A stretch of 64,000 bases of DNA from Oscillatoria acuminata PCC 6304 (GTDB taxonomy: Bacteria; Cyanobacteriota; Cyanobacteriia; Cyanobacteriales; Laspinemataceae): the NCBI RefSeq assembly GCF_000317105.1, contig NC_019693.1:1984001-2048000 (forward strand), written 5' to 3'. Shown here one piece after another: positions 29,159-37,500 of the stretch. Below the pieces are notes generated by a model. The model had not been told where the DNA came from. It did no database searches and saw only the letters and a program-made list of their open reading frames with translations. Position numbers and translations under genes: made by a program. Numbering within the stretch: position 1 is the first letter of the stretch; each line of letters opens with the position of its first letter.

Positions 29159-30850
29159 ATGTCAGTAGAAGCATGGACAACGATCCTGGTCATTCTCTCC
29201 TTTATCATGTACACCTATATCGGCTGGCGATCGCGGGTGCGGGATAGTAAAGGATTCTTCGTTGCCGGACAGGGGATTCCGGCAATTGCCAATGGGGCCG
29301 CCACCGCTGCCGACTGGATGTCTGCCGCCTCCTTTATCTCAATGGCGGGTCTAATCTCCGTCCTCGGATATGACGGATCCATTTATCTGATGGGATGGAC
29401 CGGGGGCTATGTCCTCCTCGCCCTTCTGTTGGCCCCCTATCTGCGGAAATTCGGAAAATACACCGTCCCAGATTTTGTCGGCGATCGCTACTACTCCACC
29501 ACCGCCCGCCTCGTCGCCGTCGTCGCCGCCATCTTCATTTCCCTCACTTATGTCGCCGGACAAATGCGCGGCGTCGGCATCGTCTTCAGCCGATTCCTGC
29601 AAGTCGATATCAACCAAGGCGTGATCATCGGCATGATTATTGTCGGTTTTTTTGCCGTCTTGGGAGGCATGAAAGGAATTACCTGGACCCAAGTCGCTCA
29701 ATACAGCGTATTAATTGTTGCTTACCTGATCCCGGCAGTCGCCCTATCCTTTCAACTCACCGGCAATCCCTTCCCCCAACTCGCCTTTACCTTCAGCGAC
29801 ATCGTTCCCCAACTCAACCAAATACAGCTAGACCTCGGATTTGCGGAATATACCCAACCCTTTACCGAAAAGTCCATGCTGGATGTCCTGTTCATCACCA
29901 TCGCCCTGATGGTGGGAACCGCCGGGTTACCCCATGTCATCGTCCGATTTTATACCGTCACCAATATTCGCGCCGCCCGTTACTCCGCAGGGTGGGCGCT
30001 CCTGTTTATCGCCATTCTCTATACCACCGCCCCCGCCTTATCCACCTTTGCCCGGTATAACTTAATTAACAACTTAAACGGGCAAACCATTGAACAGGTC
30101 AGCCAACTCGATTGGGCGACCAAATGGGAACAAACCGGACTCTTAACCTTTGAAGACAAAAACACCGATGGAGTCTTGGAACTAACACCGGACCCGGACA
30201 CCAATGAAATTGATATTGACCGGGATATCATCGTCTTGTCAACCCCAGAAGTAGCGAATCTGGCCCCTTGGGTTGTGGCCCTCGTTGCAGCCGGAGGATT
30301 AGCCGCTGCCTTGTCTACTGCATCGGGTTTATTGTTGGTGATTTCTAGTTCCGTGGCCCATGATATTTATTACCGCCTGATCAATCCTCGGGCCTCAGAA
30401 ACCAAGCGGGTGATGGTGGGACGGATTATGGTGGGATTTGCCATTGCCATTGCCGGATACTTCGGGATCAACCCGCCGGGATTTGTGGCCCAAGTGGTGG
30501 CGTTTGCCTTTGGGTTAGCTGCCGCCAGCTTTTTCCCCGTGATTATTTTAGGCATCTTTGATGGCCGCACCAATCGCGAAGGAGCCATTGCGGGAATGGT
30601 TGCGGGTTTGGCGTTCACGGCCTACTATATTATCGCTGTGAATTTCTACGGCATGGAACCCTGGTTATTTGGCATTTCCGCTGAAGGCATCGGGACCATT
30701 GGCATGATGATTAATTTTGCGGTGACTTTGATTGTCTCTCGCCTGACGCCGCCCCCACCCCTAGAAATCCAAACCATGTTGGAGAATCTTCGCTCTCCGG
30801 GAAATGAACCCCTGGCCCTAGAGGAGATGGATGAGGAACATTTAGATTAG
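29159..30850 (+). CDS. Sodium:solute symporter (SSS family), large subunit
   Basis: A 563-aa protein with about 13 transmembrane helices, of the SSS family subgroup that pairs with DUF4212 proteins and includes acetate/carboxylate permeases. Family features are FFVAGQGIPAIANGAATAAD (about residues 33-52) with the substrate/Na+ site region, YVAGQMRGVGIV near residue 130, and SSSVAHDIYYR near residue 400. A soluble loop (about 302-358) contains the acidic segment DKNTDGVLELTPDPDTNEID, whose Asp-rich pattern resembles an EF-hand loop. The substrate is unknown; monocarboxylates are likely. The gene is the second of a two-gene operon. Confidence 0.92.
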   Translation: MSVEAWTTILVILSFIMYTYIGWRSRVRDSKGFFVAGQGIPAIANGAATAADWMSAASFISMAGLISVLGYDGSIYLMGWTGGYVLLALLLAPYLRKFGKYTVPDFVGDRYYSTTARLVAVVAAIFISLTYVAGQMRGVGIVFSRFLQVDINQGVIIGMIIVGFFAVLGGMKGITWTQVAQYSVLIVAYLIPAVALSFQLTGNPFPQLAFTFSDIVPQLNQIQLDLGFAEYTQPFTEKSMLDVLFITIALMVGTAGLPHVIVRFYTVTNIRAARYSAGWALLFIAILYTTAPALSTFARYNLINNLNGQTIEQVSQLDWATKWEQTGLLTFEDKNTDGVLELTPDPDTNEIDIDRDIIVLSTPEVANLAPWVVALVAAGGLAAALSTASGLLLVISSSVAHDIYYRLINPRASETKRVMVGRIMVGFAIAIAGYFGINPPGFVAQVVAFAFGLAAASFFPVIILGIFDGRTNREGAIAGMVAGLAFTAYYIIAVNFYGMEPWLFGISAEGIGTIGMMINFAVTLIVSRLTPPPPLEIQTMLENLRSPGNEPLALEEMDEEHLD

Positions 30851-30894
30851 GGACTCCCCTAAAATTTGCGGTGTTTGATTCTAGAACAGACCCA

Positions 30895-30982
30895 GGACTT
30901 ACGCATGATTTAATATCCAATCCTAAATGTAGGGTTGATTCGCGAATCAACCCTACAGCATCTGAAGTTTATGCGTAAGTCC
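30895..30982. repeat. 88-bp MITE-like element with exact 12-bp terminal inverted repeats
   Basis: Ends GGACTTACGCAT (30895-30906) and ATGCGTAAGTCC (30971-30982) are exact complements. The centre is a 30-bp loopless palindrome (30928-30957, half TGTAGGGTTGATTCG). It is a compact relative of the element at 20702-20903. Confidence 0.7.
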
Positions 30983-30995
30983 CGAGACCGTTTCT

Positions 30996-31063
30996 CGAAA
31001 TCGGGTTTCTTGACCCTTATCTCGGTTAAGATCCAAGATTGAAGTCAGAAACCCGGTTTTTTG
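30996..31063. repeat. Copy of the GAAACCGGGTTTC inverted repeat family
   Basis: TCGGGTTTCTTGACC near 31000-31015 and CAGAAACCCGGTTTTTTGG at 31045-31063 are inverted around a spacer of about 30 nt. The second arm ends in a T-run, so it could terminate the symporter transcript. It is related to 24747-24910 and 32816-32888. Confidence 0.6.
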
Positions 31064-31248
31064 GTACAGATTTTATAGTTTAAATTGGATTTAAGGGAGA
31101 AAGTTATCCGTTACCGATCGACTGTGGGTGATTGTAGGTTCATATTTCTAGGGTGCTTTGTTTCCGAGGCGACTGTAGATTAGGCCATCGCCAAAGGTCC
31201 ACTGAGACAATCCATGTACAATCTTGGGAAGAACGATAACAGCAACCA

Positions 31249-32760
31249 ATGGACTGGACGACCCCCCTAAAATTTCAACAGGCGGATTTTATTAAACGGC
31301 TCAATCACAAAAGGGCCGCACTGCTGCATTGCCAGTCTCCGGGTTTGCATGGCGAACAAGTCACGATCGCCGGTGAACGATTCAGGGCCATTCACTCCGC
31401 TTGTGAACAGAGACTGTCCTCGACTCAATCCCCGACCCCCATCTCGGAACTGTTTCGCGATCGCCTGCGCCATCAGCTTGGAGTCGAAGCTGTCGCCACC
31501 TATTTAGATCACCGGGTCACGCGCATTGACCCCAGTCATCCGCCCCAATCCCCAAACCCGGGCGATTTTACCCTCAAAGCGAATCCCGCGATCGCCCTTT
31601 CCGTTCAGGCCATTTGTAGTTCCACTTCCCCCTTAGTCTGGGAGATCGAACTCTCCCAAATTAAGCAGCAAGCTGCCATCATTTTTGTCCTGATTCCCGA
31701 ACCGATTCCCTCGTCCCGGTCAGAATATCACCCAATTTTAGCGGGATTTTTACCCACCCATTTAATCGCCATGAGCGAGGGTCGCGCCCGCCTCTGCCTC
31801 GATGACCTCTTTTATATGGGGGGACTGAATCTCTATCTGGAATCCCTGAGCTCTATCCCAGTTTCTACGGAATGGTTACGCATCCTTACGGGTTCCTCGA
31901 ACTATGTCTATCCCGTTGCTATCAGTGCGGATGGGGGTCTCGTTGCCAGCAGCAGTTACGATGGCACGATTAAACTCTGGAAACTGCGCGATCGCGAAAT
32001 TACTCAAGCCCTCTGTGGACATTCTTGGTCCTTTTATCCCATCGCTGGGGGTCAGGCGGGACAATCTCTCGCCAGTGGCAGTACGGAAAAAAAATTGAAT
32101 CTGTGGCAACGGGGTCGCGGGGATTTTATTCGCACCCTAGCTGGACATACCAGCGGAGTCAGCGCCATTGCTATTAGTGAAGATAGCAAAATTTTGGTCA
32201 GTGGTGGCTACGATGGCACCATCGATATTTGGGATCTCCTCCAAGGACAACGGTTGCGGACCCTCAGTGGGCATTCTGGCACCGTTCGCCCCATTTCCCT
32301 GAGTCCCGATGGGACCATCCTTGCCACTGGAGGCATTGATAAAAAGCTCAATCTCTGGAATCTCCAAACCGGGGCCTTAATTCGCTCGTTTAATATTGAT
32401 ACCGATGTGGCGATTTCTCTGGCGATTAGTCCCAACGGTCAATTGTTAGTCAGTGGTTCTCAGGATGGGACGATTAAAATTTGGAATTTAGAATCGGGGC
32501 GTTTGATTCGGGCGATCGCCGCCCATTCCGGCATCGTTCGTGGCGTTACCCTCAGTCATGATGGCAAAACCCTCGCCAGTGGCAGTCTGGAAAAGACAAT
32601 TAAACTCTGGAGTGTGGACACCGGCGACCTATTACGAACCCTGACAGGTCATCCAGACCCCACCATTACCTTTGCGATCGACTCCGAGGGACCCACCCTT
32701 GATACCAGCTTATTGCGTCACTACCAGCCCGGTTGGGAAGAACCCAGACAATGGCAGTAA
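31249..32760 (+). CDS. WD40 repeat protein with uncharacterised N-terminal domain
   Basis: A 503-aa cytoplasmic protein. Residues 1-205 form a soluble domain I do not recognise, with features such as ELFRDRLRHQLGVEAV (about 65-80) and LAGFLPTHLIAMSEGRARLC (about 164-183). Residues about 210-490 contain six clear WD40 repeats and a degenerate seventh, giving one propeller. Repeat signatures such as DGTIKLW and DGTIDIWDL are strong. The gene stands alone between repeat elements and is convergent with the TPM gene. N-terminal domains fused to WD40 in filamentous cyanobacteria are often regulatory; its role here is unknown. Confidence 0.82.
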   Translation: MDWTTPLKFQQADFIKRLNHKRAALLHCQSPGLHGEQVTIAGERFRAIHSACEQRLSSTQSPTPISELFRDRLRHQLGVEAVATYLDHRVTRIDPSHPPQSPNPGDFTLKANPAIALSVQAICSSTSPLVWEIELSQIKQQAAIIFVLIPEPIPSSRSEYHPILAGFLPTHLIAMSEGRARLCLDDLFYMGGLNLYLESLSSIPVSTEWLRILTGSSNYVYPVAISADGGLVASSSYDGTIKLWKLRDREITQALCGHSWSFYPIAGGQAGQSLASGSTEKKLNLWQRGRGDFIRTLAGHTSGVSAIAISEDSKILVSGGYDGTIDIWDLLQGQRLRTLSGHSGTVRPISLSPDGTILATGGIDKKLNLWNLQTGALIRSFNIDTDVAISLAISPNGQLLVSGSQDGTIKIWNLESGRLIRAIAAHSGIVRGVTLSHDGKTLASGSLEKTIKLWSVDTGDLLRTLTGHPDPTITFAIDSEGPTLDTSLLRHYQPGWEEPRQWQ

Positions 32761-32815
32761 ATTAATCCACAAATCAGCCGCCTGCCACGTTGTTCGGGGA
32801 ATACAACATCAGGCA

Positions 32816-32888
32816 GACAAACCGGGTTTCTTGAGAAAATCTGTGGTAATTTGCAGCAAAAAAGCGCCAGAAACCCGGTTTTTTGTCC
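32816..32888. repeat. GAAACCGGGTTTC-family inverted repeat, likely bidirectional terminator
   Basis: GACAAACCGGGTTTCTTG (32816-32833) and CAGAAACCCGGTTTTTTGTC (32868-32887) are inverted, with a T-run in the second arm. It fills the gap between the convergent WD40 and TPM genes. Confidence 0.65.
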
Positions 32889-32897
32889 TACGAATTC

Positions 32898-33728
32898 CTA
32901 AGTTTCAGAAGTCGAGGACCCATTTAAAATCGGCGTTAAATAAGCCACCAGCGCACCCAGGAGAAACCCCAGGATATTCCGCAGTAAGGGTAAAAAATCA
33001 CTGGTCCGCGAAATCACAGGTCCTAAACCAAAGGCAATAAATAAAATTCCCCAAAGGGGTGAAAACATTAAGGCCCATTGCCAGGAAAATGCTTGGCGAT
33101 CTTTCCTCGGATGTGCGGCAAATCCAAAGATGACGCCACCTACGGTTGAAGTAATCAGGGTCAGGATCCATTGCTCCCTGGGCAACCCGGGGACCACCAG
33201 ACATCCCCCTTGGCGCAGACAATTTTCCACGCTATTTAATGCGCTGAGAATCGCCTGGTCCTCTCCATTGTCCCGAACAAAAAATTGATTGCCGTACCGA
33301 GTTTGTAATTCGATCCAGAAGGTTCTCGGGAGTAAGGGGTAGAGTTCATCCCCCACATTGAATCCCAAGAGGTTGCCCCCCCGAGGGTCCGCAATCAGCA
33401 GGACGCTCTTATCGTTGAGGTCCCAATAATCTTTAACTGCACGACCCGGGGTGCGATCGTATTGGGTCAGGACCCTCAGTTTCCAGCCAGTTTCGGCTTC
33501 AAAATTCTCTAACTCTTGGACTAAGTTCTCTTCCTGGATGCTCGTCAGGGAGTTGGCGAGGTCAATAATCGGGGTTTGGATCTCCGGCAGTAACTCGGGA
33601 TTGTCATAAGCCTGAGCAGAAATCGGGGCGATCGCCCAAGCTGATACCGCCAGGAAAAAGGCCGCCACGGATATGAGAAGTCTTTTCGGAAATGTTGATT
33701 GCATTGCAGTCTCTATAGGAGTTTTCAT
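32898..33728 (-). CDS. TPM domain protein, Psb32/TLP18.3-like
   Basis: From the ATG at 33728 the protein has 276 aa; an upstream in-frame ATG (33782) and an internal one (33704) are alternatives. The N-terminus is a signal peptide (LLISVAAFFLAVSAWAIAP, then SAQAYD) that would export the protein to the thylakoid lumen or periplasm. The TPM domain (about residues 35-180) includes IDLANSLTSIQEENLVQELE and VLLIADPRGGNLLGFNVGDE. Two transmembrane segments follow near residues 185-250. This layout matches cyanobacterial Psb32, linked to photosystem II repair, but other TPM proteins share it. It is convergent with the WD40 gene. Confidence 0.82.
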   Translation of the reverse strand: MKTPIETAMQSTFPKRLLISVAAFFLAVSAWAIAPISAQAYDNPELLPEIQTPIIDLANSLTSIQEENLVQELENFEAETGWKLRVLTQYDRTPGRAVKDYWDLNDKSVLLIADPRGGNLLGFNVGDELYPLLPRTFWIELQTRYGNQFFVRDNGEDQAILSALNSVENCLRQGGCLVVPGLPREQWILTLITSTVGGVIFGFAAHPRKDRQAFSWQWALMFSPLWGILFIAFGLGPVISRTSDFLPLLRNILGFLLGALVAYLTPILNGSSTSET

Positions 33729-33934
33729 TCTTTCATCCAACCAGGGTGGCATCACAGAAGGCCCCACCCCCGAGCCATTCATAAACTTAATATTTGTTTA
33801 CAGTTTTTACCTTCCCTTAATATTAAGCATCTCTCCCCAATGCCGTCAATCAGAATTCCGGCAGATTTAGCCCCGGTATGATTTTATGATTTAACAGATT
33901 GACAACTTGCAATTCTTAGGGTAAAATTATCAAA

Positions 33935-33956
33935 CCTCAATCCAGCGGGATTGAGG
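33935..33956 (-). terminator. Hairpin downstream of the DUF1823 gene
   Basis: CCTCAATCC (33935-33943) and GGATTGAGG (33948-33956) with a 4-nt loop, about 80 bp after the stop of the minus-strand gene; the minus strand continues with a T-rich stretch. The rest of the 33729-34037 gap shows nothing else. Confidence 0.4.
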
Positions 33957-34037
33957 GAGGAATTACTCGTTACTAATCATCAATCCTAAATCAATGGGTT
34001 AACCGAAAGAGCTAGAGAAAGACTTGACTCCCCCCAA

Positions 34038-34403
34038 TCAAGGCTGAGAGTCTAAATAACTTAATAACCAATTCGCCATCGTAGCGCGACGGGTTAAGCG
34101 GGGAATCAACTCACCCACCTTGTAACCTGAAAAACCCAATTTTTCCTTCAGCAATTGCTTATTTTCTTTAGGAATAGAACGAGTCAATTTCACCGTAGCC
34201 GGTCGGCTGGCGATAAAATCCGGAGGTTCGGGATACTCGTCCCGCCACAGAGGATCGACCGCATCCGTATTCCAAGTTTGGCTCATTTCCTCATAGCGAT
34301 ACCCTAAACAATGCCAAACCAAACGATTAACCGTCAAGTCATCAATCTTGTCATTGAGAATATCCCAAATCGTATCAAAGTTAAGGGGAGGTAATTCAGA
34401 CAT
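34038..34403 (-). CDS. DUF1823 family protein
   Basis: From the ATG at 34403 the protein has 121 aa and begins MSELPPLNFDTIWDILNDKI; an ORF start 42 bp upstream is less likely because AAGGTG lies directly before this ATG and homologues start here. DUF1823 is conserved in cyanobacteria and plastids and has no known function. Family marks are DLTVNRLVWHCLGYRY (about residues 22-37), EYPEPPDFIASRPATVKLTR (about 53-72), and a C-terminal GFSGYKVGELIPRLTRRATMANWLL-like block. It is soluble, with no signal peptide. The large STAND gene lies 111 bp upstream on the same strand. Confidence 0.88.
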   Translation of the reverse strand: MSELPPLNFDTIWDILNDKIDDLTVNRLVWHCLGYRYEEMSQTWNTDAVDPLWRDEYPEPPDFIASRPATVKLTRSIPKENKQLLKEKLGFSGYKVGELIPRLTRRATMANWLLSYLDSQP

Positions 34404-34514
34404 ACACCTTGATAGACCAAAAATAAATAACCAGATTACTTCCAAAAAATCATATCATAATCTTAAGCAATCCGTAAAAATCAGTGTAATCCGTGGTTCT
34501 CCCCTCCTCCATCC

Positions 34515-37500
34515 TTAACGAGACCGGCTCCACCGTTGTAAATAGGGAACACTAGATTTAGGAAATCGTTGTTCCTTAATCGCTTCCTCGCAAAGCGCCC
34601 GATCGCCCTCGCTGATATTTTTGGAATACTTGAAATAATCATGGAGCCAAGTACAAGCGCGCCGAGTTAAATCATCCAAATCCAAATTCCACAAAATTAC
34701 CGTATTATCATCTCCAGCCGAAGCAATAATTTCACCATCCGGACTAAACTCCACATCTAAAACCCCGGAAGTATGACCTTGGAGCGTTTTTAATAATGTC
34801 CCATCTTTGAGACTCCACAGCTTGACCGTGCCATCCCAACTGGCGGAAACCAACAGCCGACCATCAGGAGAAAAGCGCACACTTTCCACACTATCGCTAT
34901 AGCCTTGTAACAGAGTTTTTTCTAAAGTTCCATCCAGATTCCAAATTTTCACCGTATTATCCCAACTGGCGGAAGCAACCCTCTGACCATCCGGGGAGAA
35001 GGTGACACTGGTGACGTAGGACTGATGAGGATAGCGACCGGAGAGAGTTTGGAGCAGTTCACCCTCCTTGCTCCAGAGTTTGACCATTTTATCATCGGAA
35101 CCGGAGGCAATCAAACGACCATCGGGGGAAAAGGCCACACTATTGACCCGTTCGCTGTGACCCTCTAAGACTTTCAATAAAGTGCCATCAATCCGCCAAA
35201 TTTTGACCGTTTTATCGCGAGAACCCGAGGCAATGAGTTGACCATCCGGGGAGAAACTGACTGAATAAATGCGATCGCTGTGACTACTTTCCACCGGACA
35301 ATCGGAATGTTTGGATGGGTCTGACGTCAAATTCGGGTCCACTAAAGTTTTCAGAAGCGTACCATTGGAGGCATTCCAAATTTTGACCGTACAATCTTGA
35401 GAGACCGAGGCGATCGCCCGACCATCAGGAGAGAAACTGACCCCAAACACGCGATCGCCATGTCCATCGGGAGCCTGTAACGTCGTCACCGCTTCCGTGG
35501 TGCGACCCGGTTCCAGACTCCAAATTTTCACTGTTTTGTCCCAACTGGCCGACGCTAACTGTTTTCCCGTAGGAGACAAACTGATACTCGACACTCTCCC
35601 CTTGTGACCCACTTCCCCAGCTAACACTTTTAAGAAGGTATCTTTCAGGGTCCACAGGCGAATCGTCTTATCCCAACTGGCCGAAGCCAAAGTCATACCA
35701 TCGGGACTAAAATTCACACTGGTTACTCGTCCACTATGACCCTTGAGGGTTTTAATCGCCGTCCCATCTAACTTCCAAATTTTAATCGCATTATCATCCC
35801 CTGCCGATGCAAACCAGCGACCATCGGGACTAAAACTGAGGCTAAACACAATATCATCATGAGCCTTCCAGGTTTGGGTCGTGTCCTCCTCCAGATTCGT
35901 CACCGAAATCATGTGGTCCACCCCGGCTGAAACCAGATGACGACCATCGGGACTAAAAGCTAATGCTGTCACCCAATCCGTATGAACCCTTAAAGTCTTG
36001 CGGACTGTGCCATCCAGGGTCCAGAGTTTAACTGTTTTGTCATCCGAAGCCGAGGCGAGAGTTTGACCATCGGGACTGAACATCACCCAATTTACTGAAT
36101 CGGTATGACCATTAAACGTTCTGACCAAACTGCCATCGGATACCCGCCATAACTTGACCGTTTGATCGTGACTTGCCGTGGCTAAAAATTGACTATCTGG
36201 GGAAAAACTGGCGCTATAAATGCTATTGGTATGGCCGTTGAGAGTTTTATAGAGACTGCCGTCGCGCTTCCAGAGTTTAACCGTGCGGTCCCTAGAGGTT
36301 GAGGCAATAAAATCACCATCGGGAGAGAAGGCAACGCTGGTGACTTCATCGGCATGACTGACTCCAGTCACATCCAGACTATAATCCACCAATTTTTTAT
36401 GGAGACTGCCGTTGCGATTCCAAAGCAAAACCTGAGTGTCATTGCTTCCGGAAGCCAACAACTGACCATCGGGAGAGAAGGCGACACTCCAGACTTCTGC
36501 ACCATGTTCTTCGAGACGGTTGCGTTCTCGCACCCCATAAACCGCTTGTTGTAAGGCGGCTGCTACCCGGAGTTTAGTTTCCGAGTCCGGGTTTTTAGCG
36601 ATCGAAAGTTTTCGCCATGCTCTTAAACTTTCCACCAAGGCATCAAATTCGCGATCGGAGACATAGAGGGCTTCACTGGAGGCACTAATCGCGGTAATTT
36701 GAGCATTTTCTACCCCGATCGAGGCTTGTTCTTTTTGGGCGAGGGCGAACACACTGGTAACAGCAAGTAAACCGACTAAGACACCTAAAAAGCCCCCAAT
36801 CCGTTTCAGCTTTTTATTGCTTTTTTCCAGTTGCGCTTGGGTCATTTTTTTGGCTTCTTCAGCCTTGACTAAGCGAGCCTCGGGACCAAAAGCGCTTTCG
36901 TATTTTTGGCGAACGGGGTGAACGAGATAGTCATGGACGAGTTGATAGCGATCGCCGGATTCTTCCCGGTGAATAAAAACTAAACCCGCTCCTTCGAGAA
37001 TGGTTAAAATTAAGTCCAGTTGTGCCGGGGTGACCTCTCCGGATGCGGCTAATTCTTCTTGGGTACGCAGAGGTCGGGTGTTGTTTTGATTGGTCAGACG
37101 GTACAGGACTTCCCAAGCCGGTTTTTCATTATCCGGTCCACAATCGCGAATCACTTGGACGAGCGATCGCGCAATTAGGATTTCCTTGGGGCGATCGCCC
37201 AGCTTTTGGTACTGTTCTAGGGTCGTGATTTTTTCTTCATCATCTTGCAGTTGAGCCCCGACCAGTTGCAATTCTATCGGGCGCACCTGACCCGTTTCAT
37301 TGGCTAAATCCCGAACTAACGCCTCAATCAGTTCAGTTTCCAAATAAAATTGAGACCGTTCCGTTAAGCGCTGAATCACCTCTACCGCCTGGGCTGCGGA
37401 AAAATCACTGAGTTGATAGCGAATTTCTTTACTGAGAATATCGTTATTAATCGCATCAAGATAACATAATCGTTCGCAGTCTAATAAATAATGTAAGAAA

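Noticed and set aside
29351-30060. Overlapping frames of 116 and 221 codons inside the symporter gene
   Set aside because: The true frame gives a complete symporter; the others have Arg- or Asp-rich shadow compositions.
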